Assembly (NCBI GenBank): GCA_028688955.1
Contig: JAQTXD010000012.1
Span: forward strand, 1-64,000
DNA length: 64,000 bases
DNA from: Desulfuromonadaceae bacterium
GTDB lineage: Bacteria; Desulfobacterota; Desulfuromonadia; Geobacterales; Pseudopelobacteraceae
Direction of reading: 5' to 3'
The position numbers and the translations under genes are program-made. Within the stretch, counting starts at the first letter, position 1. Each line of letters begins with the position of its first letter. Shown one piece after another: positions 33,011 through 42,417 of this stretch. The notes under the pieces were generated by a model that was not told the DNA's origin, ran no database searches, and saw only the letters and a program-made list of their open reading frames with translations.

Positions 33011-35443
33011 ATGAAAATTCGTACTAAACTGTTCTCCAGCGCCATGCTTGCCGCTGTTGGCATATCCGCTCTGGCAGCTCTTTCCCTGTATGTCGTGTTC
33101 TCCATTAAGGGGAGTATTGCCACGCTGACTCAACGCTCGACGCCGCTGCAGATAAAAACCTTCGAGATGCAGCGATCTATAGATACCCTGTCTAGTCAGC
33201 TACTGCAGATTGCTTCGGCGCAAAACAGTGCCGAAGTGGATAAAAGGGCCGGAGAGGTTTCTCGGGAAATGGATAGTGTCAAACGGCTGGCATCGGAAAT
33301 AGCTGCACTTGGTGAACAGAGCACTACCGTTATTCAGGTGTTTTCATCCCTTCACGATATTGTTAAAGCTTCCGTCAGCAAAAGACTGGCGTCGGTGGAG
33401 ATTTTCAGAAAAGAGATGGCGTTGCTTGATTCGTCGCTGACAAGCGTTGATAAAGCGCTGCAGTCGGTGAGGAAAAATATCGACAATCTCAACTCCGGCG
33501 TTGCTCAGAAGGTTTCCGTAACGGTCAAAAATTCATCAGCCCTATTTAAAAATTCTGCTGTTGTAAGCGAAGCACAAATCATGCTCCGTGAGATGCTCGT
33601 GATAGCCAATGATCTCGACCTGGCAAAGACTAAAACCGAAGTTATAGTCATAAAGAGCAAGATTAAACGGGTCAACGAGTCAATTCAGACAGCATCGTTT
33701 GAAGATGCGTCCATCAAAAGTTCCGTGCAGGCGGTTTACGAGCAGTTTGTCAAGGATGGCGGCCTCGTTTCACTAAAGGGGAAAGTGATTTCCGGTGACA
33801 CTGCGGCGGCTTCAGAGTTTATGACAGCCAAACGTGCGGCTATTAATTCGGTAAATGATATCGGGCTGAGGTTGGGAACGATTGTTGACGGTATGGCAAA
33901 GAAAGTAGAAAACGGCCAGGCCGATGTGGATTCGGCGCTCAGACAGCGTCAGGCAATCAATGCCCTGATTGCGGCGGCAGGCAGGCTTGAGGTGGACGCC
34001 AAAACGCTTGAGGCGCAGTCTCGAATGGTGCTGCTCTCGGATACACAGGACAAATATGAACAGGCTGCTGCTGCCGTGGAACGCCTAAAAAATGTCCTCA
34101 ACAAAGACGTTGTCGAAACTGACAAACTGATACGTACCATTACGGGACAGCCGTTTGTCGCAACGAGCGCAATCCGTTCGGTCATTGGCTCTGTTGATGC
34201 CATTGTTCAGGCGCAGCGATCGGTCATTTCTGCAAATACCGAGGTTGCTGAGGCCATGAGCAAAGTGAAGGATGCATCGCTGGCCGCCGAAAAGGGGGGC
34301 AACGAGCGGGTGAAATCTGTCGAAACAAAGCAGCGTGAGGTTGTCTCCTCCGTTAACTCCAAAGTGTCCCGGTTTTCCATTCTGATTATTGCTATTTCCA
34401 TACTTGTTGTCGTCGTGGCATCCGGTGCAGGTTTAGCGACAGCAAGATCAATAAACCTGTCGTTACGTGAGATCACAGACCGGGTTCGTGATCTCTCCGA
34501 GGGTGAGGGTGACCTGAGCAAGCGTATCAACATCAAAGCACAGGACGAAATTGGAAGTGTCGCCGGGTACATTGATCAGTTTATTGCCAAAGTCCAGGGG
34601 AGTATTTCCCAGTCCGTTATTAGTGCGCATGAAACCGCCGTGGCAAGTCAGGAATTGTCGCATATTGCCGCCAACCTGAAGGAGACGGTGCAGAGCCAAT
34701 CCAATATGATTACCGAAGGCGACAAGCTGACGCATGATGTGGCGGGAAATCTTGATGTCACAGAAGAAATGGCTGTTTCCACAACCGAGGCAATTGAGGC
34801 TACTCGAGTGATTCTTGCACAATTTGTGGAAGATCTAAAAAAAGCCGGTGCTGTCATCATAGGGGAATCGGAAAGTCAGGCTATTATGGCCGCCCAGGCC
34901 CAGGAACTGGCCGGTAAAGCCGGCGATATCCGTGAGGTTCTGGAGATTATCGCTGATATTGCCGACCAGACAAATCTGTTGGCGTTAAACGCCTCCATTG
35001 AGGCGGCCAGGGCAGGTGAGGCCGGGCGGGGTTTTGCAGTTGTAGCGGATGAAGTGCGGGCATTGGCTGCCAAGACGCAGAGCTCTCTTGATCAGATCAA
35101 CAGCAGCATCAGTACTGTTGTGGACGGGGTTGGGAAAGTGTGTGGCGGTAACGAGCGAAGCGCATCTCGAATGCGGGACATTGCTGCATCGACCCGCTCC
35201 CTGATCGAAAACGTCGGTGGTACCGGTGACCGTTTGAAGGTATCGGTTGATATCTCATCCGATCTGGTCAGAAAGAGCATCTATATTGCCACCCGCACCA
35301 AACAGCTTATTGAGTTGATGAATCAGATCTGTTCGTTATCGGAGCAGAATCGCACTGTCTCTGTTGAAGTAGGCGGCGTTTCAGCAAGCATGGCTCAGAA
35401 ATCGGAAGGGCTGCGCGAAGCCTTGGGACGTTTTAAAGTGTGA
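33011..35443 (+). CDS. Methyl-accepting chemotaxis protein with long helical periplasmic domain
   Basis: 810 residues. First membrane helix at about 10-31, then an unusually long periplasmic region (about 32-455) rich in predicted helix and heptads, a second membrane helix at about 456-478 ([20 protein letters not shown]) and HAMP ([19 protein letters not shown]). The signalling domain has the tip [28 protein letters not shown]. The stop follows FKV with no CheR-tether pentapeptide. Downstream of the secreted Cache gene in the same direction. The sensed signal is unknown. Confidence 0.9.
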   Translation: MKIRTKLFSSAMLAAVGISALAALSLYVVFSIKGSIATLTQRSTPLQIKTFEMQRSIDTLSSQLLQIASAQNSAEVDKRAGEVSREMDSVKRLASEIAALGEQSTTVIQVFSSLHDIVKASVSKRLASVEIFRKEMALLDSSLTSVDKALQSVRKNIDNLNSGVAQKVSVTVKNSSALFKNSAVVSEAQIMLREMLVIANDLDLAKTKTEVIVIKSKIKRVNESIQTASFEDASIKSSVQAVYEQFVKDGGLVSLKGKVISGDTAAASEFMTAKRAAINSVNDIGLRLGTIVDGMAKKVENGQADVDSALRQRQAINALIAAAGRLEVDAKTLEAQSRMVLLSDTQDKYEQAAAAVERLKNVLNKDVVETDKLIRTITGQPFVATSAIRSVIGSVDAIVQAQRSVISANTEVAEAMSKVKDASLAAEKGGNERVKSVETKQREVVSSVNSKVSRFSILIIAISILVVVVASGAGLATARSINLSLREITDRVRDLSEGEGDLSKRINIKAQDEIGSVAGYIDQFIAKVQGSISQSVISAHETAVASQELSHIAANLKETVQSQSNMITEGDKLTHDVAGNLDVTEEMAVSTTEAIEATRVILAQFVEDLKKAGAVIIGESESQAIMAAQAQELAGKAGDIREVLEIIADIADQTNLLALNASIEAARAGEAGRGFAVVADEVRALAAKTQSSLDQINSSISTVVDGVGKVCGGNERSASRMRDIAASTRSLIENVGGTGDRLKVSVDISSDLVRKSIYIATRTKQLIELMNQICSLSEQNRTVSVEVGGVSASMAQKSEGLREALGRFKV

Positions 35444-35632
35444 ATAACTCAAATAAGTTGTTCATGTATCGAGTGCAATAAGCAAACGGAGTGAGAGCCA
35501 GACAAATTCTCATGGCCTGACTGGAGACAGGGTGGTGACCGCAACAAACAATAAATTCTCGGGTTATGAATAGCTTCTATAATTATTGGGCAAAAAGGTG
35601 CGTCGTAATTTCAATGGAAATAAGAGGTAGTT

Positions 35633-36037
35633 ATGGGAAGAGGATTGAAAGAATTGTTAATATTCAATTCATTTTTGAAAAATACTAAGGACTCTATCGT
35701 AGTAAAAGAATATTTTGCTACAGAAGATGGACGCTACTCAGGCGGTGTAATAGTTTGTGCCAGTGCAGAGAAAGCAAATCATTATGGCTTAACGATGGAC
35801 ACAATCCGGGGGCGTACAGACTTTGACCTGATGTCGCGAGAGCAGGCAGAAAAAGCCCTCCAGGATGATATATGGGTATTAAGCAATGGACAACCACTGG
35901 AAGATATACGAGAAACGATCACTCATGGGGATGGTGAAACGGTATTAGTTTCAGTGTCAAAATTCCCGTGGATATTACCTGGCGGAGAAATCGTTGGTGT
36001 AATGTGCATCGCTAGAAAACTTGCCACTTCAGAATAA
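35633..36037 (+). CDS. Stand-alone PAS-domain protein
   Basis: 134 residues that read as a single PAS fold: KNTKDSIVVKEYF, then ETITHGDGETVLVSVSKFPW and a last strand GEIVGVMCIARKL. No output domain. Ribosome site AAGAGGT precedes the ATG by five bases. It lies 190 bases behind the chemoreceptor and could be an adaptor or sensor component for one of the nearby kinases, but nothing shows which. Confidence 0.65.
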   Translation: MGRGLKELLIFNSFLKNTKDSIVVKEYFATEDGRYSGGVIVCASAEKANHYGLTMDTIRGRTDFDLMSREQAEKALQDDIWVLSNGQPLEDIRETITHGDGETVLVSVSKFPWILPGGEIVGVMCIARKLATSE

Positions 36038-36362
36038 TTTTTCGCGGGTAGTCTGGTCGGACGACAATCCATGTTTTCCTGCTGGTAGGCCACTGAAAAT
36101 CGATTCAGGAATCCCAGACGAACTATCTTACGGTTGTGGATCTCCTTTCAAGAAGGGAATCGTTGATGCTCTGTTGAAATCTGCCAAGACGGAATTAAGG
36201 TACCGACCGGAAGGGCATGAGGACAGTTTAAAAATGGGGTTGGCTGCAGGAGAAGAGATGGTGAAATTAATTTCAGAAACTGCCGGATCCATCCTCTTTA
36301 GAGTTCACTTGGTAGCCGGCCAGATTTTATATTTTTGGAGCCGTTTTTCCATCCATACCTGA
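36021..36362 (+). other. Open frame of doubtful coding value, possible gene fragment
   Basis: A 113-codon frame overlaps the end of the PAS gene by 17 bases. Its middle part (about 36120-36290: YGCGSPFKKGIVDALLKSA, then PEGHEDSLKMGLAAGEEMVKLI) has a protein-like composition with a long helix, while both ends look random. There is no ribosome site at the first start. It could be the remnant of a gene truncated at both ends. No family is recognised. Confidence 0.3.
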
Positions 36363-36550
36363 TTCGGCTGCGGCCACAGCCTGGGTCGTTTCAGTCTGCA
36401 TAAGCTTCAATAACCTCCTTACCTGTTAATCAGTTACCATCCGAACCTATTCTTTTCCAAAGAGATGGTGGACAGCTGACAATGCCCGTTAATTTCAGGA
36501 ATAATTACTGTTGATGATCGGGAGTTCTCATTGTCGCCCATCATTTCGCC

Positions 36551-36844
36551 GTGGACGATTCAGTCAGAGCGCTACGTGAGATTATTCAGGAAGCGGCGCT
36601 GCTCGGAATCTGGCGGACCAAGTCTTTCGATTATGCAGATTTCCACGGCGGTACGGCCCTGCGCATCCTGTCCGGACTCGACCGGTTCTCCGAGAATCCG
36701 GATTTATCGCTGTTGACGCCATCCCCTGACGTTAACCTGGCTCGGTATACGGCATCACTTGAAGTCAGAGCAAAATGCCGCACATTGATACGCACCCCGG
36801 TCTCGTCGATGATAACCGGTCTGTGCAGCTTACACCTGCAGTAG
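36551..36844 (+). pseudogene. AbiEii-type nucleotidyltransferase toxin, N-terminal fragment
   Basis: The frame begins VDDSVRALREIIQEAALLGIW and runs through DFHGGTALRILSGLDRFSEN, then PDLSLL, which is the N-terminal nucleotidyltransferase core of the AbiEii family (GGTALR plus the metal-binding DxD, normally SEDLD or SEDID). In this copy the first Asp of DxD is Asn. Homology stops near 36760 and the frame ends at 36844, far short of the roughly 270-300 residues of the family. A C-terminal fragment of the same family sits at 3411-3803 on the same strand. No ribosome site is clear. Confidence 0.8.
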
Positions 36845-36958
36845 AGATGAGTGACTTCACGCATGTTTGTTACAATTATGTGTACTTGATAATACTCTGT
36901 TGATTCGGTCTTTTTGTGGTTTATACTCCGAGAAAAGACAATCAATGAGGAGGGCATC

Positions 36959-37480
36959 ATGATTTTGTACGTACTGCGGCATGCTGAAGCGGTGGCAGGA
37001 AGTGACGCTTTGCAGGACCAGTGGCGCTATCTTACTGAAAAGGGAAGGGCGTCAGTCAAAAAAACGAGTTCGGCTATTGCCAAATTCGGCCCCAAAACGC
37101 GGCTTACCGTCACCAGTCCCTTGACCCGGGCTGTTCAAACTGCCGAGATAGCGGCTGAACAGGCCTGTCGCAAGAATGTCGTTGTTGCAAGCACTCTGCT
37201 TCTGCCGGGGGCCGATGTCCATGATCTGGGTACATATCTCAGAGGCGTCAGAGACTCGAAACAGGTCATGGTTGTTGGTCACGAACCGCAACTGGGATTG
37301 CTGGTTGCCGCGTTACTCGGCCGTTCTCAGGAGGCGGTGTCACTCAATAAAGGCGCCTGTGTGGCGTTAAAGCTTGATCCGGGCCCGGATGAAAAACCGG
37401 CCGGTTTTCTCTGGTACCTGACACCGGGAAAAAAACGGGTCACCTCTTTCGAAAAGGCATTCCCTCAAAAGGTTTCCTGA
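36959..37480 (+). CDS. sixA: Phosphohistidine phosphatase SixA
   Basis: 173 residues. The histidine phosphatase signature LRHAEAV (catalytic His in RHA) is at residues 5-11, with the second Arg in TSPLTRAVQTAE and the second catalytic His in VVGHEPQLG. SixA removes phosphate from phosphohistidine in phosphorelay proteins, including Hpt domains and, in Escherichia coli, the PTS-Ntr. ATG behind GAGGAGGG. The CHAD gene follows after four bases, an arrangement seen in many proteobacteria. The nearby Hpt-containing hybrid kinase (13838-16852) is a possible substrate, which is speculative. Confidence 0.9.
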   Translation: MILYVLRHAEAVAGSDALQDQWRYLTEKGRASVKKTSSAIAKFGPKTRLTVTSPLTRAVQTAEIAAEQACRKNVVVASTLLLPGADVHDLGTYLRGVRDSKQVMVVGHEPQLGLLVAALLGRSQEAVSLNKGACVALKLDPGPDEKPAGFLWYLTPGKKRVTSFEKAFPQKVS

Positions 37481-37484
37481 ATAT

Positions 37485-38357
37485 ATGCCGTTACTTCATT
37501 CGCGATTTTGGCCTGATTCGGCTACAATTCTGGAACGCTCCCGCGGCGTATTCATTTCTCACTGGGAAGAGTTCATGCGGTTGAGACGTGTTTCTCTGAA
37601 ATCAATGGACCCGGACGATATCCATGACCTTCGGGTTGCATCACGCCGCTTCAGGGCAATTCTGGAACTTCTCTATCCGTTTGCACCAAAGGGTCAGAAA
37701 ACGTATTTACGGAAAAAAGTTCGCAAACTTACCCAGGTGTTGGGCGGCCTGCGTAATATCGATGAAGCAGAGCTGTTTTTTCAGTCGCGGGCCAGTGGGA
37801 AATTCTCGATCGGGAGCACATTGTGCCACACTCTTGCCAAGCTGAGAGCAAGCGAGTTTGTCCGCATAAAGAAAGCACTCAAAGAGTTTGATCAGGGAAA
37901 AATGGATGCAATGGTACAGGAGATCGTTGCGGAATTGGCCGATGCTTCCCTACGCAAACGAAACGGCACCTCCCTGCTCGCCTATTTATCTGAAGTTTCC
38001 ATCAGGCAATACCTGCCGATACACCGGCTGCTCAGCAGTGCCGCAATCCCGGAGCGGCGTACATCACGCCATTCGCTGAGGATTGCCATCAAAAAATGGC
38101 GCTATTTTTTTGAGATTATAACTCAAATTCTTGGCTGTGATTACACTCGCACCCTGGAACTGCTTAAAGAGTATCAATCCATTCTCGGGCAGATGAATGA
38201 TATTGCTGAATTCGAGCTGCTGCTTGCCCCCCTGAAACTGCCCCGTGAAGAACGGGCGAAGAGCAGGGCACTCCTCAAGGCGGAGGATGCCCGGCTCCTG
38301 GCATGCCTTGAAGAACTTATCGAACATAAACCGCTTGCCTACACATTTTTACTTTAA
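37485..38357 (+). CDS. CHAD domain protein
   Basis: 290 residues. The whole length fits the CHAD (conserved histidine alpha-helical) domain: DIHDLRVASRRFRAILELL near residue 45, the KLTQVLGGLRNIDEAELFF helix, HSLRIAIKKWRYFFEII and a final helical pair. CHAD proteins carry clustered His and basic residues on two helical bundles and bind polyphosphate, often targeting polyphosphate granules. Co-transcribed with sixA, four bases apart. Confidence 0.88.
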   Translation: MPLLHSRFWPDSATILERSRGVFISHWEEFMRLRRVSLKSMDPDDIHDLRVASRRFRAILELLYPFAPKGQKTYLRKKVRKLTQVLGGLRNIDEAELFFQSRASGKFSIGSTLCHTLAKLRASEFVRIKKALKEFDQGKMDAMVQEIVAELADASLRKRNGTSLLAYLSEVSIRQYLPIHRLLSSAAIPERRTSRHSLRIAIKKWRYFFEIITQILGCDYTRTLELLKEYQSILGQMNDIAEFELLLAPLKLPREERAKSRALLKAEDARLLACLEELIEHKPLAYTFLL

Positions 38358-38413
38358 GATGCTCCAAAAAAAATCGCGAATAGCCGCAATAGTTTAATCT
38401 GCCGGTTGATCTG

Positions 38414-38674
38414 ATGGGTCAATATGAACGCGGCCCATTTTGCTTTGATGTTATGGAGCAGGGCAATCTCTCCAACGTTAAATGGTTTGGAGGAATTGGA
38501 GAATATCGGTTGGATTGGGGGCCGGGCTATCGGGTATATTTCGGCAAGGACGGTGACCGGCTGATTATTCTGCTCGGTGGTGGTACCAAAAAGGGACAGC
38601 AAAAAGATATCGATAAGGCAGAAGCAATTTGGAAAGAATACAAGGAACGAAAAGCCAACCAGAAAAAGAAATAG
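38414..38674 (+). CDS. RelE/HigB-type toxin, apparently shortened at the N-terminus
   Basis: 86 residues. The C-terminal two thirds match the addiction-module killer (RelE/HigB-like) family: [20 protein letters not shown], then [29 protein letters not shown]. In full-length members about 35-40 residues with a helical hairpin precede the GN motif; here only about 19 do, and they do not resemble the family. A stop lies just upstream. The C-terminus is very basic. Ribosome site is weak. It may be a degraded toxin with a still intact antitoxin (38701). Expression or activity cannot be judged. Confidence 0.65.
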   Translation: MGQYERGPFCFDVMEQGNLSNVKWFGGIGEYRLDWGPGYRVYFGKDGDRLIILLGGGTKKGQQKDIDKAEAIWKEYKERKANQKKK

Positions 38675-38700
38675 ATTAGGGAGATACGGGGGAGGAAAAA

Positions 38701-39021
38701 ATGGCACTTACAAGAGAATTCAAAGAAACGATAAAAAAACGGGTTGAATGTGACCCTGATTTTGCCAAGTCACTGTTGCATGAAGCAGTTGATTTATTGC
38801 TGGACGGCGATTCAGTTACAGCCAAACTGATTCTACGCGACCTCATAAACGCAACAGTCGGATTCGAGCGATTGGCGGAAGAAGTTCAGAAACCGAGTAA
38901 AAGTCTTCACCGTATGCTTTCCACCTCCGGCAATCCTACCATGGAGAATCTATCAGCGATCTTTGCCACCATTAAAAAGGCATTGCACGTCAGGATAGAT
39001 ACTACTGTTACTGCTGTATAG
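38701..39021 (+). CDS. Antitoxin, HTH type (partner of the RelE-like toxin)
   Basis: 106 residues behind a strong ribosome site (GGGGGAGG). It begins MALTREFKETIKKRVECDP and has the putative-addiction-module antidote pattern: AKLILRDLINATVGFERLAEEVQKP, then SLHRMLSTSGNPTMENLSAIF, an XRE-like helix-turn-helix in its second half. Starts 26 bases after the toxin stop. By family it binds the toxin and the promoter. Complete in length, unlike its toxin. Confidence 0.82.
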   Translation: MALTREFKETIKKRVECDPDFAKSLLHEAVDLLLDGDSVTAKLILRDLINATVGFERLAEEVQKPSKSLHRMLSTSGNPTMENLSAIFATIKKALHVRIDTTVTAV

Positions 39022-39160
39022 TGCCTCACCTTCCTGCCGCCACCGCACAAGCAACAGTGAAAACCGAGCGTCCAGCAATCGGCGACACACAGTCGGCGCG
39101 GATAAATCCCCGCACCGCTGGTGCGCCTCATAGCCGTTGGGCCATAAGGAGATTCAGATA

Positions 39161-39856
39161 ATGCTTCACAATCACGGAGAATCTCATAATACAACGAGAA
39201 TTGGTTGGCTGCGAGCTGCTGTGCTTGGTGCGAATGACGGAACAATTTCGGTCGCAAGCCTTGTTGTTGGCGTTGCTGCCTCGGGAGCTCAGCAAAGGAG
39301 TATTCTGCTTACGGGTGTAGCTGGTCTGGTTGCTGGGGCGATGTCTATGGCAGCCGGAGAGTATGTCTCGGTTCAATCGCAGGCTGATACCGAATCTGCC
39401 GATATTGAAAGAGAAAAATATGAACTGCAGGTTCAGCCGGAGAGCGAACTTGCGGAACTGACTTCAATTTATGTGAGCAAAGGCCTTGATCAACCATTAG
39501 CACGCCTGGTAGCTGAAAAACTTATGTCCGGTGATGCACTTCTGGCGCATACCCGTGACGAATTAGGCATTACGGAGACTCTACGGGCGCGGCCGATTCA
39601 AGCTGCTCTGGCCTCCGCTGTTTCTTTCGTAGTAGGTGCCATTGTTCCAATCATAAGCGTATTAGTCGCACCTGCTACCCGGGTCACGGAGGTCGCATCT
39701 GTAACTGCGCTGCTAACTTTAGCCATTCTGGGAGCAACCGCTGCATACGCCGGTGGCGCGCCGGTTGCCAAGGGTGCTCTTCGCGTTGCTTTTTGGGGGG
39801 CGCTTGCAATGGGATTAACCGCGGGCGTCGGCAAACTCTTCGGCACAGTTGTATAA
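39161..39856 (+). CDS. VIT1/CCC1-type iron/manganese transporter
   Basis: 231 residues. The first helix carries the family signature GWLRAAVLGANDGTISVASL, then GLVAGAMSMAAGEYVSVQSQ, a cytoplasmic acidic loop (about 75-130, with DTESADIEREK) and three C-terminal helices (AALASAVSFVVGAIVPI onward). Homologues move Fe2+ or Mn2+ out of the cytosol, into vacuoles in yeast and plants and out of the cell in bacteria. ATG at 39161, nine bases after AAGGAG. A single gene with no clear operon partner. Confidence 0.88.
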   Translation: MLHNHGESHNTTRIGWLRAAVLGANDGTISVASLVVGVAASGAQQRSILLTGVAGLVAGAMSMAAGEYVSVQSQADTESADIEREKYELQVQPESELAELTSIYVSKGLDQPLARLVAEKLMSGDALLAHTRDELGITETLRARPIQAALASAVSFVVGAIVPIISVLVAPATRVTEVASVTALLTLAILGATAAYAGGAPVAKGALRVAFWGALAMGLTAGVGKLFGTVV

Positions 39857-40018
39857 AATAGTACGCACCCACCAGAAAACTAGAGCCGCAGAAACAAATA
39901 ACGGCGGGTCTGCTTCATGCCCGATAACACTTGAAAATTACTGACAGTCATATGCTATATTCACGTCGTCTGATGTACTCTGATAGCCACCACATCAAAA
40001 GTGACAGGAACGGAAAAT

Positions 40019-40474
40019 ATGCGCAGAAAAGATCGGGAAATCAGCGAACTGGAAGCTGTTGAACTTTTAGACAAGTCAGAATATGGGGTACTGTCAACTG
40101 TCGACACAAACGGGCAGCCTTACGGCGTTCCATTAAGTTATGTGTATAAAGACAATGCCATATATTTCCACTGTGCCGTTGACGGTCAAAAACTCGATAA
40201 CATCGCAAATAATTCAAAAGTTTCATTTTGTGTTACGGGCAAAACGACGGTCCTGCCTGAAACGTTCGGCACTCTCTACGAAAGCGCCGTAGTCTTTGGA
40301 GTCGCACGTGAAGTTCATAGTGAAGAGCGACATCAGGCTCTTGTTTGGTTATTAGAAAAATATTGCTCGGATTTTATAGCTGGAGGTTTACAATATATCG
40401 AATCAAAAGACAAAATCACCAAAGTGATTAAAATTGAAATAAGTCAGGTAAGCGGTAAAGCCCGGAGGGGCTGA
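40019..40474 (+). CDS. Pyridoxamine 5'-phosphate oxidase-like flavin protein (NimA type)
   Basis: 151 residues. The split-barrel fold is clear: RRKDREISELEAVELLDKSEYGVLST, then GQPYGVPLSYVYKDNAIYFH and VDGQKLDNIANNSKVSFCV. Members of this family bind FMN or heme/F420 and include NimA nitroimidazole reductases; the substrate here is unknown. The ATG at 40019 lies nine bases after AGGAA; a GTG at 40001 without ribosome site would add six residues. Confidence 0.82.
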   Translation: MRRKDREISELEAVELLDKSEYGVLSTVDTNGQPYGVPLSYVYKDNAIYFHCAVDGQKLDNIANNSKVSFCVTGKTTVLPETFGTLYESAVVFGVAREVHSEERHQALVWLLEKYCSDFIAGGLQYIESKDKITKVIKIEISQVSGKARRG

Positions 40475-40601
40475 TGCGGGAACCGTCCGTGAAAATGGAT
40501 GACATGCGATGTTCCAACAAGCCCCGAGGACACCGACCGCCCGAAATACCGGATGGGCGGAACATGGGGGCACACCGTTACCAACCTTACGGAGGCAGCC
40601 T

Positions 40602-41012
40602 ATGAAAATATCTGTAGAAACCGTAATCAAAGCGCCGGTTACTAAAGTCTGGAGTGCATATACGACGCCGGACGATATCATACAGTGGAATACTGCTTCA
40701 GAAGACTGGCACACCACCAAATCCAGCGTCGACTTGCGCGTTGGGGGGGCGTTCACCTCACGCATGGAAGCAAAAGACGGCAGCGTTGGCTTTGACTTCG
40801 CCGGAACATACACCAGGATCATACCAAACGAGTTGATTGAATATTCTTTTGGCGAGCGTAGCGGTGCTGTCGAGTTCATCCCGGAGACTAACGACGGTGT
40901 AACAGTGCGTGTCACCTTTGATGCTGAATCAGAGAACCCCGTGGAACTCCAACGTCAGGGATGGCAGGCCATCTTGAATAATTTTGCCAGGTACGTTGAA
41001 GCTGGCCAGTGA
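40602..41012 (+). CDS. AHSA1/SRPBCC domain protein
   Basis: 136 residues. Typical AHSA1 (Aha1-like, START superfamily) protein: VETVIKAPVTKVWSAYTTPDDIIQWNTASEDW, split here only for length, followed by DLRVGGAFTSRMEAKDGS, a strand GTYTRIIPNELIEYSF and a C-terminal helix GWQAILNNFARYVEAG. Ligand unknown. ATG behind ACGGAGG. The leader before it (40475-40601) holds no gene. Confidence 0.82.
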   Translation: MKISVETVIKAPVTKVWSAYTTPDDIIQWNTASEDWHTTKSSVDLRVGGAFTSRMEAKDGSVGFDFAGTYTRIIPNELIEYSFGERSGAVEFIPETNDGVTVRVTFDAESENPVELQRQGWQAILNNFARYVEAGQ

Positions 41013-41124
41013 CGTAGTTGCGGCAATCATGGCAGCTAACCCGGCGTTCGTGGTTGATGCGCCGCCGTACCTGCCTGAAACCGCCGGTGAAGACCGACCA
41101 CGTTGAACAGCAGAAAGGGAATGG

Positions 41125-41715
41125 ATGGGAAAAAATAGGCTGGAAGCATTTAGTGATGGTGTCCTGGCAATCATTATCACCATCATGGTATTGGAGTTAA
41201 AGGTTCCGCACGGTGTTGACTTTGAGGCGCTAAGGCCGCTGCTCCCCAGCTTTCTGTCATACATCCTGAGCTTCATATATGTTGGAATTTACTGGAATAA
41301 TCATCATCACATGCTGCATGCTGCCAATCGTGTCTCGGGCGGCGTGCTGTGGGCCAATCTCAATCTGCTTTTCTGGCTCTCACTGTTTCCGTTTGCCAGC
41401 GGCTGGATGGGTGAAAATCATTTCGCCGCACTGCCATCAGCAGCCTATGGTTTTGTGCTGCTCATGGCTTCGCTTGCGTATTACGTGCTCCAGCAGAGCA
41501 TCATTGCCGCAGATGGGCCGAAATCTGTGCTCAAGCTAGCCGTGGGCACCGACTGGAAGGGCAAAACTTCTCCATTGTTTTACATCGCGGCCATGGTCTC
41601 GGCATTCTGGATACACTGGGTGGCCCAGGCCATCTATGTCGCAGTAGCACTTATCTGGTTGATTCCCGACAGGCGAATCGAACGCGCCCTCGTTGGCACG
41701 GATAACACACATTAA
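41125..41715 (+). CDS. TMEM175-like (DUF1211) potassium channel subunit
   Basis: 196 residues. The first helix has the family selectivity signature RLEAFSDGVLAIIITIMVLEL (Phe-Ser-Asp motif), and about six membrane helices follow, including YILSFIYVGIYWNNHHHML. Bacterial TMEM175 proteins are tetrameric, weakly K+-selective channels with one six-helix repeat, as here, while the animal protein has two. ATG behind AAAGGGAATGG. No partner gene. Confidence 0.85.
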   Translation: MGKNRLEAFSDGVLAIIITIMVLELKVPHGVDFEALRPLLPSFLSYILSFIYVGIYWNNHHHMLHAANRVSGGVLWANLNLLFWLSLFPFASGWMGENHFAALPSAAYGFVLLMASLAYYVLQQSIIAADGPKSVLKLAVGTDWKGKTSPLFYIAAMVSAFWIHWVAQAIYVAVALIWLIPDRRIERALVGTDNTH

Positions 41716-41813
41716 TCACCGCGCCTATGCTCGCCACCGCAGGTGATATTTCAGCACACGGTACAGTCACATCATCTGCCTGACCACATAGCTTATAGTA
41801 AAGGACGAAATAA

Positions 41814-42173
41814 ATGCCAGTTTACGAATACCGCTGTGATGCCTGTAATCTTCAGTTTGACCTTCGTCAGAAGTTTTCTGACCCACCGGCAGATCGCTGC
41901 CCCACATGTGGTGGAAGCGTCCGAAAGCTTGTCTCTGCCGTCTCATTCAGTCTCAAGGGAGCCGGGTGGTTTGGTGACGGCTATGGCACAAAGGCAGAAC
42001 CCGCCAACACAGAAGCTGCTGCAGCATCAGGTGCCGGAGCTGTAACGGAAGCGGCAGCATCAGTCGCACCTTCGGCGGAGGCACCGGCACCACCGGTACG
42101 TCAGGAATCTGCTCCGACCCCGGTGGAAACGACGAGTAAGAGTGTTGAAACAAGTCCTGCCGACAATTCCTGA
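41814..42173 (+). CDS. FmdB-family zinc-ribbon protein with Ala/Pro/Ser-rich tail
   Basis: 119 residues. Residues 1-45 are the FmdB/regulatory zinc ribbon (MPVYEYRCDACNLQF, RCPTCGGSVRKLVS) with two CxxC pairs. From about residue 58 the protein is low complexity (Ala, Pro, Ser, Thr and Glu) with no fold expected. The ribbon is usually linked to methylotrophy regulators or is of unknown role. Ribosome site AAAGGACG. A short imperfect GCCGG/CCGGC hairpin with TTTT follows the stop (about 42177-42205) and may be a weak terminator. Confidence 0.8.
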   Translation: MPVYEYRCDACNLQFDLRQKFSDPPADRCPTCGGSVRKLVSAVSFSLKGAGWFGDGYGTKAEPANTEAAAASGAGAVTEAAASVAPSAEAPAPPVRQESAPTPVETTSKSVETSPADNS

Positions 42174-42338
42174 CGGCCGGTTGATACAACTTCCCGGCTT
42201 TTGGTACGTGCCACAGATTGAAGATCCGGCTATGTTTCACAAGGCTTTACTTAAAGGTCTTGGCAACCCGTGATATCACACGTCCATTGCATGAAATTTG
42301 GTCGTACACCCGTCCCCGGTTAAATTTTCTACCCTGCC

Positions 42339-42366
42339 TTGACATCTGTCATTATCAATTTATAAT
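42339..42366 (+). promoter_or_regulatory. Consensus sigma-70 promoter before the outer-membrane protein gene
   Basis: TTGACA (42339-42344) and TATAAT (42361-42366) are both perfect consensus boxes, spaced by 16 bases. About 50 bases of leader follow before AAGGAG (42405-42410) and the ATG at 42418. A vegetative promoter of this strength suggests constitutive high expression. Confidence 0.85.
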
Positions 42367-42417
42367 CATCACCAACTCTATTTTGAAATAAAACCCCGTT
42401 TAAAAAGGAGATCGTGT

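Noticed and set aside
39100..41120. Integron cassette array in the row of single small genes (VIT1, PPOX, AHSA1, TMEM175)
   Set aside because: A GTTGGGC (39137-39143) resembles an attC core, but no paired RYYYAAC sites or conserved hairpins recur between the genes, and no integron integrase is seen.
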